Part shown: piece by piece, positions 34,588-44,066 of the stretch
Layout: the number at the start of each line of letters is the position of its first letter
Position numbering within the stretch: the first letter of the stretch is position 1
NCBI RefSeq assembly: GCF_001399685.1
Contig: NZ_JTHN01000098.1
Location: 17,401 to 81,400, forward strand
Length of the DNA stretch: 64,000 nt
Source of the DNA: Paenibacillus sp. A3
Lineage (GTDB): Bacteria > Bacillota > Bacilli > Paenibacillales > NBRC-103111
Reading direction: 5' to 3'
Position numbers and translations under genes: made by a program
The notes under the pieces: generated by a model
Databases searched by the model: none
Seen by the model: only the letters and a program-made list of their open reading frames with translations
Told to the model about the DNA's origin: nothing

Positions 34588-34643
34588 ATTATAGTTCGCC
34601 GCACCTTACAGCGTTTTAATATGAACCTTACAGGAACCTTAAA
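34588..34643 (-). promoter_or_regulatory. Promoter and response-regulator boxes of the BceAB-like operon
   Basis: On the minus strand TATAAT (34593-34588) lacks a good -35. Upstream, TGTAAGG occurs at 34610-34604 and 34632-34626 with a TTTAAGG at 34643-34637. Spacings are 22 and 11 bp, i.e. in helical phase, as expected for tandem OmpR-type binding sites that activate a weak promoter. Confidence 0.65.
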
Positions 34644-34738
34644 AAAGTGAGGGGGGTGGGAAAAGGAGTTGCTGGTAGGGGAGGTTTGGATGAACAGCAT
34701 GTTGAAATTAGTATTGATTTAAGAAAAGAGGTGTAACC

Positions 34739-35631
34739 ATGGCAAGGACACCCTATGTTCCGGAAGAATTACCATTGAAACAAGAGCAAATAAATCCGTT
34801 GCTTTTCATACGGGAACTAATCGAAGCCAATAAAAAAGTAGCCCAGTATCAGGTGTTGCTTGAAACTTCAAAGCTCCCCTCACAATTATTATAAATCTGG
34901 TTGTGTTACTCGAATCCGTTCAATACGAAGTTCTTGAAGTCGAGGCTCAGAGCAGAAAAAATAACAAAGATATTCAAGAAGTATTGAACTATTATCATAC
35001 GCTTCGAGAAGGAATGGCTAAATTAGCGTTCCTGCCGCTTTCTACAAGGCTTTTTAAATCGATGCATACCACACTCATGTCTAATGAGGTTCGCGGCAGC
35101 AATCGTTCTCCTGGAGAATATAGAAGAATTCAAAATTTTATAGGACCCGAAGGATGTACGTTAGAGACGGCTACCTATATTCCTCCCGCGCCACACTTAG
35201 TTGATCAATATATGAGCAATCTTGAAATTTATATCAATGATCCTAAAGACGACCTCGATGAATTAATCCGGGTTGCTATTATTCATGCCCAGTTTGAGAC
35301 GATCCATCCTTTTCTAGACGGTAACGGAAGGATCGGAAGGATTCTCATTCCTTTTTATTTATTGAATAAGAGGGTAATAGATTATCCTAACTTCTTTTTA
35401 AGTGAAGCGTTGGAAAAGGATAAACATAAATATTATCGATTTTTAAACGATACAAGGTATAAGGGGGATTGGGATCAGTGGATTAAACTTTTTCTGGAAG
35501 CAGTTATTATTCAAGCCAATAAAAACATCCGTTTAATTAATGATGTAAATAAGCTTTATGAACATGATCTAAATGTGGCTCAATCTTTAATTAACAGCAG
35601 CAATGTTAAAAAATTGATTGAACCTTCTTGA
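34739..35631 (+). pseudogene. Fic-domain protein gene, disrupted
   Basis: A Fic gene is split between frames. The N-terminal part from ATG 34739 (AGAGGTG ribosome site) reads MARTPYVPEELPLK, a usual Fic start, and stops at 34895. The rest continues in another frame from about 34903 and includes the intact catalytic motif HPFLDGNGRIGR (35305-35340). Between them the region that normally holds the inhibitory (S/T)xxxE(G/N) helix is shortened to LLESVQ. Fic enzymes transfer AMP to target proteins. As it stands no full enzyme is made; the C-terminal ORF could be expressed from GTG 34903, but no ribosome site is seen. The usual C-terminal winged helix is also short or missing. Confidence 0.75.
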
Positions 35632-35659
35632 TAAATTACGTTAGTAGTCCTCCGACAGC

Positions 35660-35695
35660 AAAACACCGACCCCTTGGCTCGGTGTTTTGGCTTTT
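35660..35695 (+). terminator. Terminator after the fic remnant
   Basis: AAAACACCGA pairs with TCGGTGTTTT, followed by GGCTTTT. Confidence 0.8.
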
Positions 35696-35710
35696 ATGGA
35701 GGGAGATGTA

Positions 35711-35758
35711 GCTTTGTAAATCCACAATCCGCCGTCGCGGATGCTGAAGGTGTTCGGG
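35711..35758. repeat. Imperfect direct repeat, left of the DUF4365 cassette
   Basis: GCTTTGTAAATCCAC followed by ATCCGCCG and CGCGG-type bases recurs in the same orientation at 37733-37780 (about 48 bp, roughly 80% alike). The left copy can be read on the minus strand as NTFSIRDGGLWIYKA, so the repeat may be a relic of a gene end. The pair brackets the two-gene module. Confidence 0.55.
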
Positions 35759-35771
35759 GAGGTTTCATGAG

Positions 35772-36917
35772 TTAATCATACTGAAGCTCATGTTCTATTC
35801 GCACATCACTGATACCAAAAAGCTTATAGCCTTTCGATTCTTTGGAAAGAGTTCCTTTGCAAAAAAACATCGATCCAGTAGCATGTGCCTCTACAGCAAT
35901 TTTATATTTTTCCGCTGGCAAATCGACGGTTATGTTTGTAGCTTTGTTTTCCATGAAACTCACTATTGAAACTCTCCCACCCTGATTAGGGTCGGTCGAT
36001 TCAAGCTTTCTTACCAACCCCCTTAACTCATACCCTTCAATTGGGGCTGTTTGCCGAAGATACTTTACACATTCTGTGATTAAAGGAAAAGATTCTTTGG
36101 AGAATCTAACTTTGGATTGGGGAACTTGTTTCTTTACCGGTCTCACAGGAGCCCATGATATTCCCACTTCCAACTCTCCGACCTCATTTGTAGGTTGCAT
36201 GAGTGTTAATGCTTCACACAAGTTTGCACTCACACCCGCACTTACTGTTTCTTCAATAGCTTCACCTGTGCCGGTCGCCAAAGCCCCTTTTAATTGGTAC
36301 AAGCCGTTAAAAAGTGTAAACAAGACACGTCTTTCGAACGCTTCTTCGTCTTCATAGTCAGGAAATAAACTTCCTTGCTTAATCAGTGGAGGAGCTACAG
36401 GTGATAAAACAGTAACTATATAACTTCCTCGCTCACTTTGCCCCATTCGACAACCATTTAAATAGTCTCTAGCTTCATTGTAGGACATTCTTGGAAAGTA
36501 TGACTTTGGTGAAATTGTTGAGCATGCCGCAGCTAATAAAGCAGTCTCCACCCCTCTCGTAAGAGAGGCTGCTTGAACAAGAGGTATTGTCCCTGTGAGA
36601 GCTTCACTGGATGCTACTCTAAAACGTAAAACATCAGCACCACTTATACTGACATCATTGACGATTGCAACTACGTTCCGTGTTTCAACCATTTCCAAAG
36701 TCTTAAAAAGCTCGATCATTCTTATTTTGTAATCACGTAAAGTTTGATCCTCTGGTAATATTACCTCGACTTCTTCTCCATTTAATGATGTATAGTTCCA
36801 AATAGAACCATAGTTATTCTCGTAAGTATATGTTCTTTTCCATCCCTTAGCTCGAAGATACAGAGACACTTCTGTTGGCCGAAGTGAAGTTATAGAATCT
36901 TTCCATTCAATAATCAT
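35772..36917 (-). CDS. Unknown protein coupled to a DUF4365 protein
   Basis: The 381-residue protein is soluble, with no signal peptide or membrane segment and no motif I recognise. It opens MIIEWKDSITSLRPTEVSLY and has a central alpha/beta part and a C-terminal segment ending in a beta-rich stretch (KIAVEAHATGSMFFCKGTL). Its ATG overlaps the stop of the DUF4365-like gene in an ATGA junction, so the two are translated together and probably act together. AT content is higher than in the adjoining urease genes. A role in defence is suggested only by the partner and the flanking repeats. Confidence 0.6.
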   Translation of the reverse strand: MIIEWKDSITSLRPTEVSLYLRAKGWKRTYTYENNYGSIWNYTSLNGEEVEVILPEDQTLRDYKIRMIELFKTLEMVETRNVVAIVNDVSISGADVLRFRVASSEALTGTIPLVQAASLTRGVETALLAAACSTISPKSYFPRMSYNEARDYLNGCRMGQSERGSYIVTVLSPVAPPLIKQGSLFPDYEDEEAFERRVLFTLFNGLYQLKGALATGTGEAIEETVSAGVSANLCEALTLMQPTNEVGELEVGISWAPVRPVKKQVPQSKVRFSKESFPLITECVKYLRQTAPIEGYELRGLVRKLESTDPNQGGRVSIVSFMENKATNITVDLPAEKYKIAVEAHATGSMFFCKGTLSKESKGYKLFGISDVRIEHELQYD

Positions 36918-37426
36918 AACGGTTCCCTCCGAGCGACTCGTTCCATAAGCGACTGTACAGAGGCCACATTGAAAGTCTGATGACGTGGAATATCGATAGT
37001 AATCGCTGACGCATTATCTGTTTCGGGCCGCCCTTGCAGTGAAATCCAATATGCACAACGTCGTACCATCATATGATTTTCGTTCTGCTCTATCCATGTT
37101 TCAACTTCTTCAGGAACAAGCATCACAACAAGTATTCTAGGAACAAGCGTTATTCCTCTTAGATCCTCATAATTTTTAACAGGCAAACTGAATTTAACGC
37201 TTTCACTCTCAGGTCTTAATTCAGCAGCGGTAGCCTTTGCCTGTACCTCAATTCTTGGAGAACGCATTAGAGCATTGTCTCCAAATGTACCCGAACAAGA
37301 GATCATAATATCAACACTATCATCATCTACATCAGGTTTTGTACAGCTGAATCCTGCAGCAGCAGCTACAGCCCTAATATAAGCAATACTCAGTTGTTCT
37401 TTTTTATGGTTTAGAGTTAGGGGCAC
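36914..37426 (-). CDS. DUF4365-like, PD-(D/E)xK-type protein
   Basis: The 170-residue protein begins (from GTG 37426, with GGGAG seven bases upstream) with a helix LSIAYIRAVAAAAGFSC, then DVDDDSVDIMIS and, about 30 residues later, IEVQAKAT. The D...E-x-Q-x-K pattern is that of restriction-endonuclease-like folds, and the layout resembles DUF4365 proteins, which are often found in defence gene neighbourhoods. It is the first gene of a two-gene operon. The nuclease activity is a prediction, not an observation. Confidence 0.6.
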   Translation of the reverse strand: MPLTLNHKKEQLSIAYIRAVAAAAGFSCTKPDVDDDSVDIMISCSGTFGDNALMRSPRIEVQAKATAAELRPESESVKFSLPVKNYEDLRGITLVPRILVVMLVPEEVETWIEQNENHMMVRRCAYWISLQGRPETDNASAITIDIPRHQTFNVASVQSLMERVARREPL

Positions 37427-37570
37427 GGTTAATCTCCCTCTCATACATTCTATACAACAAACGCAAAAGTTAACCATTTGAACACGGATTTAGCGTATTC
37501 CAAACAATATGAAAATGGATTAAATATACAATCATTTTACACTAGGAATTAAATTATGACTACAATAAGA

Positions 37571-37616
37571 AAAAATGCCACCAAAGTCGTTGAGTTTTGT
37601 TGACTTTGGTGGCATT
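37571..37616 (-). terminator. Strong minus-strand hairpin
   Basis: AATGCCACCAAAGTC (37574-37588) pairs perfectly with GACTTTGGTGGCATT (37602-37616), and on the minus strand six T follow. It stands upstream of the DUF4365 operon, so it must shield that operon from, or mark, a former upstream gene. Confidence 0.75.
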
Positions 37617-37732
37617 ACAGCTATATTACCTCCCTGTCCTAGAACAAGTTTTTTATGCAAATTAGACCAAGTCCAAACCAAACATTAGAAGTTAGTTTTT
37701 GCATGAACAAGGGTCCAAATAACTGAACCGTG

Positions 37733-37780
37733 GCTTTGTAAATCCACTATCCGCCGCCGCGTGATGCTTAGGTTGTTTGG
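37733..37780. repeat. Imperfect direct repeat, right of the DUF4365 cassette
   Basis: The second copy of the element at 35711-35758, in the same orientation and more decayed (an extra base and several changes). No target duplication or integrase accompanies it. Confidence 0.55.
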
Positions 37781-37953
37781 AACTTAGACTTCAAGCCATT
37801 CAAGATGATCTTTCGGTAATTAATTTAAATGTAAATATTTTACCTTATAATAATATTCCATTAATCTAATTTTAATGTCATGGCGCTAGAATGATCTTGT
37901 TTTTCAGGAAAAACATACCAAATAGGCTCAATATCACACAAGGAGGATGGACT

Positions 37954-38256
37954 ATGAAACTCTCGCTTCGAGAGCAGGAGAAATTAATGATTGTGGTAGC
38001 GGCTGACTTGGCAAGGCGCCGGAAGGAGAGAGGGCTCAAGCTGAATTATCCCGAAGCGGTCGCGTTGATCACTTATGAAATTCTGGAAGGAGCGCGGGAC
38101 GGGAAAACCGTTGCGGAGCTTATGAGAGAGGGCACGAAGGTGCTGTCGCGTGAGGATGTTATGGAAGGTGTTCCCGAAATGATCCATGACGTGCAAGTGG
38201 AAGCTACTTTCCCGGACGGGACGAAGCTTGTAACGGTTCATGAACCGATCAAATAG
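37954..38256 (+). CDS. ureA: Urease gamma subunit
   Basis: The 100-residue product [20 protein letters not shown] is a typical UreA of normal length, including the ending [12 protein letters not shown]. It is one of three subunits of the nickel urease that splits urea into ammonia and carbamate in the cytoplasm. AAGGAGG precedes the ATG; the ORF extends further upstream but without a ribosome site. It opens a seven-gene structural and maturation operon. Confidence 0.96.
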   Translation: MKLSLREQEKLMIVVAADLARRRKERGLKLNYPEAVALITYEILEGARDGKTVAELMREGTKVLSREDVMEGVPEMIHDVQVEATFPDGTKLVTVHEPIK

Positions 38257-38295
38257 TTTGACCATCCATCATTCAGAAGAGAAGGAGAATTGGAT

Positions 38296-38607
38296 ATGAT
38301 TCCAGGGGAATATATTTTGCGGAATGACGACATCATTTGCAACGCGGGAAAAAAGAGTATCACCCTCGAGGTGCTTAACACAGGGGATCGTCCTATTCAG
38401 GTAGGCTCTCATTACCATTTCTATGAAGTAAACACAGCTCTCGCGTTCGATTGGGAAGCTGCCTTTGGCATGCGGCTGAACATCCCGGCCGGTGCAGCCG
38501 TGCGCTTCGAGCCCGGCGATTCCAAAACGATAGAGCTGATCCCCTTTGCCGGAGAACGCCGTGTGTATGGCTTCAATAACAAAACCGAAGGTTCAGTGAA
38601 CAGATAG
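38296..38607 (+). CDS. ureB: Urease beta subunit
   Basis: The 103-residue product begins [18 protein letters not shown] and contains the family segment [14 protein letters not shown] and [16 protein letters not shown]. It assembles with UreA and UreC as an (abc)3 trimer. GAAGGAGA lies upstream of ATG 38296; a TTG two codons earlier is less likely. It is 39 bp after ureA and 52 bp before ureC. Confidence 0.96.
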   Translation: MIPGEYILRNDDIICNAGKKSITLEVLNTGDRPIQVGSHYHFYEVNTALAFDWEAAFGMRLNIPAGAAVRFEPGDSKTIELIPFAGERRVYGFNNKTEGSVNR

Positions 38608-38659
38608 ACGTACGCGGTCAGCATCGCACAGTTTACTGCAGAAGCATAAGGGAGGAATA

Positions 38660-40375
38660 ATGATGAGTTTCCATATGTCAAGAAGACAATATGCAGATAT
38701 GTACGGACCGACAACTGGAGATGCCGTCCGTTTGGCGGATACAGAGCTGTTCATTGAGATCGAAAAAGATTATACACAGTACGGGGAAGAAGCCAAATTT
38801 GGCGGCGGGAAATCGGTACGCGATGGTATGGGACAGCATCCGCTGGCCGTACGCGCAGAAGGGGTTATGGACGTCGTCATCACCAATGCGATTATTGTAG
38901 ACTATACCGGGATCTATAAAGCGGATATTGGCATCCGCGACGGGAAAATTGCCGGTATCGGCAAAAGCGGCAACCCCCTGGTGATGGACGGTGTGGACCT
39001 TATCATCGGCGCAGGGACCGAAATCATTGCCGGCGAGGGCAAAATCGTAACGGCAGGCGGCATCGATACCCATATCCACTTTATTAACCCGATGCAAGTC
39101 GAAGCTGCCCTAACCTCCGGTGTGACTACGCTGATCGGCGGAGGGACAGGCCCAGCGGAAGGCACGAAGGCGACGACGTGCACACCCGGAGAGTGGAACA
39201 TCTATCGTATGCTCGAAGCCGCAGAAGGTTTCCCGATCAATGTCGGCTTCTTGGGCAAAGGGAACGGATCAGCCGAAGAGCCACTGGCCGAGCAGGTGCG
39301 TGCCGGAGCGATCGGCTTGAAAATCCATGAAGACTGGGGCGCTACGGCCTCGACCATCGATCATGCGCTGCGTGTCGCAGACGAATATGATGTTCAGGTG
39401 GCGATCCATACCGACACGCTGAATGAATTCGGCTTTGTCGAGGATACGATTGCTGCGATTCGTGGCCGTGTCATCCATACCTTCCATACGGAAGGCGCCG
39501 GAGGCGGACATGCCCCGGATATTATCAAGATGGCGGGCTACGCCAATGTGCTTCCCGCCTCAACCAATCCGACTCGTCCGTTCACGGTCAATACGATCGA
39601 CGAGCATCTGGACATGCTGATGGTCTGCCATCATCTAAGCCCCAAGGTGCCCGAAGATATCGCCTTCGCCGATTCGCGTATCCGCAGAGAGACGATCGCT
39701 GCCGAAGATATATTGCATGATCTTGGCATTATCAGCATTATGAGCTCCGATTCTCAGGCGATGGGCCGGGTAGCGGAAGTCATTATGCGGACCTGGCAGA
39801 CCGCCGACAAAATGAAGAAGCAAAGAGGCAAGCTGCCGGGAGATGCCGGTGTTGGCGACAACGAGCGGGTCAAGCGGTATGTAGCCAAATATACAATCAA
39901 CCCTGCTATCGCTCAGGGGATCGGCAGCTATGTAGGTTCCATCGAAACAGGTAAAATTGCGGACCTCGTATTCTGGGAACCGGCCTTTTTCGGAGTGAAG
40001 CCGGAGATGGTCATGAAGGACGGCATGATCGTCCACAGCCTGATGGGAGACGCTAACGCCTCCATTCCGACGCCGCAGCCGATTTTATACCGCCCCATGT
40101 TTGCGTCCTACGGCAAAGCGCTGCAAAGCAGCTCCATCACCTTTGTGTCCCAGGCAGCTTATGATCTTGGCGTTCACGAAAAGCTGGGCTTGCAAAAAAT
40201 GGTGCTGCCGGTTCACGGTATTCGCCATGTAAGCAAAAAAGATATGAAGCATAACGCTGAAACGCCGGAGATCACGGTGGATGCGCAAACGTATGAAGTG
40301 CGCGTGGACGGCGAACTGTTGACCTGCGAGCCCGTTGATGTTGTGCCGATGGCACAGCGCTATTTCCTATTCTGA
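38660..40375 (+). CDS. ureC: Urease alpha subunit
   Basis: The 571-residue catalytic subunit carries all active-site elements: the metal ligands in DTHIHFINP, the carbamylated Lys in GLKIHEDWG (about residue 219), the following ligand His residues in AIHTDTLNE and [12 protein letters not shown], the flap Cys in VCHHLSP and the ligand Asp in SSDSQAMGR. Length matches bacterial UreC. It binds the di-nickel centre delivered by UreD-F-G-E. GGGAGG precedes the tandem ATGs at 38660 and 38663. It is followed closely by ureE (10 bp). Confidence 0.97.
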   Translation: MMSFHMSRRQYADMYGPTTGDAVRLADTELFIEIEKDYTQYGEEAKFGGGKSVRDGMGQHPLAVRAEGVMDVVITNAIIVDYTGIYKADIGIRDGKIAGIGKSGNPLVMDGVDLIIGAGTEIIAGEGKIVTAGGIDTHIHFINPMQVEAALTSGVTTLIGGGTGPAEGTKATTCTPGEWNIYRMLEAAEGFPINVGFLGKGNGSAEEPLAEQVRAGAIGLKIHEDWGATASTIDHALRVADEYDVQVAIHTDTLNEFGFVEDTIAAIRGRVIHTFHTEGAGGGHAPDIIKMAGYANVLPASTNPTRPFTVNTIDEHLDMLMVCHHLSPKVPEDIAFADSRIRRETIAAEDILHDLGIISIMSSDSQAMGRVAEVIMRTWQTADKMKKQRGKLPGDAGVGDNERVKRYVAKYTINPAIAQGIGSYVGSIETGKIADLVFWEPAFFGVKPEMVMKDGMIVHSLMGDANASIPTPQPILYRPMFASYGKALQSSSITFVSQAAYDLGVHEKLGLQKMVLPVHGIRHVSKKDMKHNAETPEITVDAQTYEVRVDGELLTCEPVDVVPMAQRYFLF

Positions 40376-40385
40376 GGTGAACCCG

Positions 40386-40841
40386 ATGATTATTGAACAA
40401 GTGGTAACCCATGTTGATCAGCTAAGCAGCGAAGAGCTGAAGAAGCGTCATATTGAAAAAGTATATCTGGAAAGCAGCGATCTGGTAAAAAGAATCCAAC
40501 GAGTGACAACCGACCATGGCAAGGAGCTGGGCATTCGCTTGAAGGAAGCGAAAGACCTCGTAGCCGGAGACATTCTGTACATGGACGATCATAACCTCAT
40601 CATGATCGATGTGGTTCCGGATGATCTTCTTGTCATCCGTCCGCGGACACTGCAGGAGATGGGCGATATTGCCCATAAGCTTGGCAACCGCCATCTGCCG
40701 GCTCAATTCGAAGGAGATGCGATGCTGATCCAATATGATTATCTGGTGGAAGAGCTTCTGCAGGAGCTGGGCATTCCATTTTCCCGCGAGAAGAGGCAGG
40801 TCAAGCAGGCATTCCGCCATATCGGCCACAGCCATGGATAA
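40386..40841 (+). CDS. ureE: Urease accessory protein, nickel chaperone
   Basis: The 151-residue UreE begins [10 protein letters not shown] and ends with HIGHSHG, a short His tail compared with the long poly-His tails of Klebsiella-type UreE. The C-terminal metal-site His lies in the [12 protein letters not shown] segment. It hands nickel to UreG. GAGGTG precedes ATG 40386. ureF starts inside its last codons. Confidence 0.94.
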   Translation: MIIEQVVTHVDQLSSEELKKRHIEKVYLESSDLVKRIQRVTTDHGKELGIRLKEAKDLVAGDILYMDDHNLIMIDVVPDDLLVIRPRTLQEMGDIAHKLGNRHLPAQFEGDAMLIQYDYLVEELLQELGIPFSREKRQVKQAFRHIGHSHG

Positions 40842-41520
40842 GCAATGGCTCATTTTACTTCAATGGTGTGACTCGAATTTGCCGACCGGGGCGTTCAGTC
40901 ATTCCTTCGGGCTGGAAACGTATATGCAGGAAGGCAAGGTTACGGATAAACACAGCTTCAAAAAGTGGCTTGAGGTCTATATTCGGGAGCAGCTCATCTA
41001 CTCAGATGGGCTGGCTTTCCGCCTTGTATCCGAAGCGCTTCAGGCGGGCGAGCCGGAGAAGGTCTGGGAGATTGACCGTATCCTGTTCGCCCAGCTTCTT
41101 CCGAAGGAGGTTCGAGAGGCAAGCCAGCGAATGGGGGAGCGGATGCTGAAGCTGAGCAACGAACTGTACCAGTCGCCACTTCTGACTGACTACCAGCAGC
41201 GGGTCCGGGCCCGGCTTTCCTTCGGTCATCCGGCTATTGTGTTCGCTCTGCTGGCAAGGCATTTTGAAATTTCGCCATCCCAGGCGCTGCTGTCTTACTT
41301 ATTCTCGTGCACGACCAGTTTAATTCAAAATGGCGTCCGAGGCATTCCGCTTGGGCAAACCGACGGGCAGCAGCTCATTCATGAGCTTCAGGAAGAACTG
41401 ATTCAGGCGGTGGACAGAATCGGACAATTAGAGCCGGACGATCTGGGCATCGCATCTCCGGGCCTTGAATGCTCCCAAATGATCCATGAGCGACTGCACG
41501 TGCGATTGTTCATGTCCTAG
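40834..41520 (+). CDS. ureF: Urease accessory protein UreF
   Basis: The 228-residue helical protein begins [20 protein letters not shown] followed by the typical FSHSFGLE motif. UreF joins UreD and UreG on apo-urease and controls UreG GTPase during nickel insertion. The ATG at 40834 overlaps the last 8 bp of ureE, indicating translational coupling; the longer ORF upstream lies inside ureE. C-terminal segment [20 protein letters not shown] is as in the family. Confidence 0.93.
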   Translation: MDKQWLILLQWCDSNLPTGAFSHSFGLETYMQEGKVTDKHSFKKWLEVYIREQLIYSDGLAFRLVSEALQAGEPEKVWEIDRILFAQLLPKEVREASQRMGERMLKLSNELYQSPLLTDYQQRVRARLSFGHPAIVFALLARHFEISPSQALLSYLFSCTTSLIQNGVRGIPLGQTDGQQLIHELQEELIQAVDRIGQLEPDDLGIASPGLECSQMIHERLHVRLFMS

Positions 41521-41568
41521 AGACATCGCCAGTTACATCATACCATCAGAGAAAGCAGGGAACGGATT

Positions 41569-42180
41569 ATGAAAGCAATCAGAATCGGAATCGGCGGTCC
41601 TGTCGGCGCCGGCAAAACCATGCTTGTCGAGAAATTAACCCGTTACATGAGCGAAGAAACTAGCATGGCTGTCGTCACCAACGATATTTACACCAAGGAA
41701 GATGCAAAATTCCTGATGGAAAACGGCGTGCTGCCGACAGACCGGATCATTGGCGTCGAGACAGGCGGCTGCCCGCATACCGCGATCCGGGAGGATGCGT
41801 CGATGAACTTTGCGGCCATTGATGAGCTGGTGAAGCGGCATCCGAAGGTTCAGCTTATATTCGTGGAAAGCGGCGGCGATAACCTGGCGGCGACGTTCAG
41901 CCCTGAGCTGGTAGACTTCTCCATCTATATTATCGACGTGGCGCAAGGCGAGAAGATTCCGCGTAAAGGCGGACAGGGCATGATCAAATCCGATCTGTTC
42001 ATTATCAATAAGATCGATTTGGCGCCTTATGTCGGCGCAAGCCTGGAAGTGATGGCTAAGGACACCCATACGTTCCGGGGGAACAAGCCGTTTGTATTCA
42101 CCAACTTGAAGGACAATCGGGGTCTTGATGAAGTCATCCAATGGATCAAGGACAATGCCATGCTGGCAGGCTTGGAATAA
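41569..42180 (+). CDS. ureG: Urease accessory GTPase
   Basis: The 203-residue SIMIBI GTPase has P-loop GPVGAGKTM (about residues 10-18), the metal-binding CPH motif in [22 protein letters not shown] and the base-specificity NKID motif. It powers nickel insertion by GTP hydrolysis. Sequence and length are typical. 48 bp after ureF, immediately before ureD. Confidence 0.96.
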   Translation: MKAIRIGIGGPVGAGKTMLVEKLTRYMSEETSMAVVTNDIYTKEDAKFLMENGVLPTDRIIGVETGGCPHTAIREDASMNFAAIDELVKRHPKVQLIFVESGGDNLAATFSPELVDFSIYIIDVAQGEKIPRKGGQGMIKSDLFIINKIDLAPYVGASLEVMAKDTHTFRGNKPFVFTNLKDNRGLDEVIQWIKDNAMLAGLE

Positions 42181-42182
42181 CC

Positions 42183-43004
42183 ATGGAATGGACGGGATAT
42201 CTGCGGCTGGCGGTTGCTCCTAAGCAAGGGAAGACCATAGCGACGGATTTGTACTATGAAAATGCATTCAAGCTGACTCGCCCACTGTATCCCGATGAAT
42301 CCGGACAGCCGCATTACTATATTTTAAATCCGGGCGGCGGGTATGTGGACGGTGACCGGTACAAGCTGGATATCGAGCTCGCCCAAGACGCCAGACTGCT
42401 GCTCACGACCCAAGCGTCGACCAAAGTATACAAGACCCGAAATACGGCGCCGGTTCAGGAGATGGAGATCAGGATGAAAAAGGGCAGCTTCCTGGAATAT
42501 GTGCCCGATCCGCTGATTGCTTACCGGCATGCACAGTACAAGCAAAAGACAACGATTCGGATGGAGCGGGGCTCAACGCTCATCTTCAGTGATATCGTAA
42601 CACCGGGATGGTCGCCGGATGGCGAGTTATTCAGCTACGACAGGCTGAGATTGAAGACGGAAATTTATGTAGACGGTGATCTGGCCGTATACGATCAGGT
42701 GAGACTGGCTCCTTCGGAGCAAGACCTGACAAGCATTGGTTTGCTGGAGGGGTATACTCATTTCGGGTCGATGATCGTCGTTGGTGAGCAGATGACTTCG
42801 GATTTTCTGGATCAGCTCTATGAGGCCATGGACGCCGGAACAGCGCCGTGCAGAATGGGGCTGTCCATGCTCCCCGTCCCTGGATTTTCGGTGCGTGTAC
42901 TCGCTTCTTCCACACAGGATATTGAGCGGCTATTTGCAGCCTGCCAAAGGTTGGTTCGCGAGCAATGGCTGGGGCTTAAGCCTGTGTTTCTCAGAAAATA
43001 TTAA
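42183..43004 (+). CDS. ureD: Urease accessory protein UreD (UreH)
   Basis: The 273-residue beta-solenoid protein shows the family pattern RPLYPDESGQPHYYILNPGG, GDRYKLDIELAQDARLLLTT and QASTKVYKTRN. UreD bridges urease to UreF-UreG in the nickel-insertion complex. ATG 42183 begins two bases after the ureG stop with only a weak ribosome site, so it probably depends on coupled translation. Placing ureD last is the gene order ureABCEFGD known from Bacillus relatives. Confidence 0.94.
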   Translation: MEWTGYLRLAVAPKQGKTIATDLYYENAFKLTRPLYPDESGQPHYYILNPGGGYVDGDRYKLDIELAQDARLLLTTQASTKVYKTRNTAPVQEMEIRMKKGSFLEYVPDPLIAYRHAQYKQKTTIRMERGSTLIFSDIVTPGWSPDGELFSYDRLRLKTEIYVDGDLAVYDQVRLAPSEQDLTSIGLLEGYTHFGSMIVVGEQMTSDFLDQLYEAMDAGTAPCRMGLSMLPVPGFSVRVLASSTQDIERLFAACQRLVREQWLGLKPVFLRKY

Positions 43005-43028
43005 ATTTGACGCCTGAGGAGCCGTGAA

Positions 43029-44048
43029 ATGATGTTGCTACGACGTACATTAACGGGCAAACCCTGGATGAAATATTTTGGGAGCGTTGCAGGGCTTCAT
43101 ATCATCGGAATTGCCTTCCTGCTCGTCACCATTCCGCATCACCCCGCCATGCTGGGACTTGGCGTATTAGCCTATACACTGGGACTTCGTCATGCCTTTG
43201 ATGCGGATCATATCGTGGCGATTGATAACACGGTTCGCAAGCTTATTGAGCAAAAGAGGGATGCGGAAGGCGTAGGCTTTTATTTTTCACTCGGCCACTC
43301 TACCGTTGTCCTGTTGTTAACTGTCGGGGTTGTCGTCTCCATGAACTGGGTAAAAAGCAATCTGCCGATGATGGAGCAATGGGGAGGCGTGATCGGCTCA
43401 ACCGTCTCCGGCCTATTTCTGCTGTTGATCGGGCTCATCAACTTGTTCATTCTGGTGCATATGTACCGGATATTCAGGCAGCTGAAACAGATGCCCGGCC
43501 AGGAAGAGAAGCTGGAGGAACTTCTCGATTCCAGAGGCTTCATATTTCGCTTGACCGGTCCTCTGTTCAAACTGGTTGGCCGCAGCTGGCATATTTATTT
43601 TATTGGCTTCCTGTTTGGCCTGGGCTTCGATACGGCATCGGAGATCGGGCTGCTCGCCATGTCCCAGAATGCGGCCAGCAGCTCCATTTCGTGGATCGGC
43701 GTCCTGTCGCTGCCGATTTTATTTGCCTCCGGTATGAGCTTGATGGATACGGCGGATGGCGTGTTTATGACGTCCAGCTACCAATGGGCTTTTAACAAGC
43801 CGATACGCAAAATGTATTATAACCTGACGGTGACGGCCATGTCCGTTATTGCCGCCCTGTTCGTTGCATTTGTTGAAATTATGCAAACCTCAGCAGAGCA
43901 GTTTAGTCTGGAGGGCACTTTCTGGAGCTATATGCAAAATCTGGATATGGGCTCGGTCGGTTATATCCTGGTCATCCTCTTCATTCTGACGTGGTCGGTC
44001 TCGTATGGAATATGGCGGGTATTCCGAATTGAGGAGAAGTGGGGCTAG
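43029..44048 (+). CDS. High-affinity nickel permease, NiCoT family
   Basis: The 339-residue permease carries the family signature RHAFDADHIVAIDN (H-x4-DH, about residues 54-67) and the second signature GLGFDTASEIGLL, with eight membrane helices. NiCoT proteins import Ni2+ (sometimes Co2+). Position right after ureD indicates nickel supply for urease. It lies 24 bp after ureD and is probably co-transcribed. Confidence 0.93.
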   Translation: MMLLRRTLTGKPWMKYFGSVAGLHIIGIAFLLVTIPHHPAMLGLGVLAYTLGLRHAFDADHIVAIDNTVRKLIEQKRDAEGVGFYFSLGHSTVVLLLTVGVVVSMNWVKSNLPMMEQWGGVIGSTVSGLFLLLIGLINLFILVHMYRIFRQLKQMPGQEEKLEELLDSRGFIFRLTGPLFKLVGRSWHIYFIGFLFGLGFDTASEIGLLAMSQNAASSSISWIGVLSLPILFASGMSLMDTADGVFMTSSYQWAFNKPIRKMYYNLTVTAMSVIAALFVAFVEIMQTSAEQFSLEGTFWSYMQNLDMGSVGYILVILFILTWSVSYGIWRVFRIEEKWG

Positions 44049-44066
44049 AAAGGAGGAATTACTATT

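Larger units (their letters stand above)
37427..37953. other. Intergenic region before the urease operon
   Basis: No gene is seen in these 527 bp. They contain the minus-strand hairpin at 37571-37616, the right-hand repeat at 37733-37780, and an AT-rich stretch (37810-37875) with a TATAAT at 37846-37851 that is the best -10 for the urease operon. No TnrA/GlnR consensus box was found. Confidence 0.5.

Noticed and set aside
37820..37860. TGTAAATATTTTAC as a TnrA/GlnR nitrogen-control site before ureA
   Set aside because: The half-site spacing is shorter than the TGTNAN7TNACA consensus.
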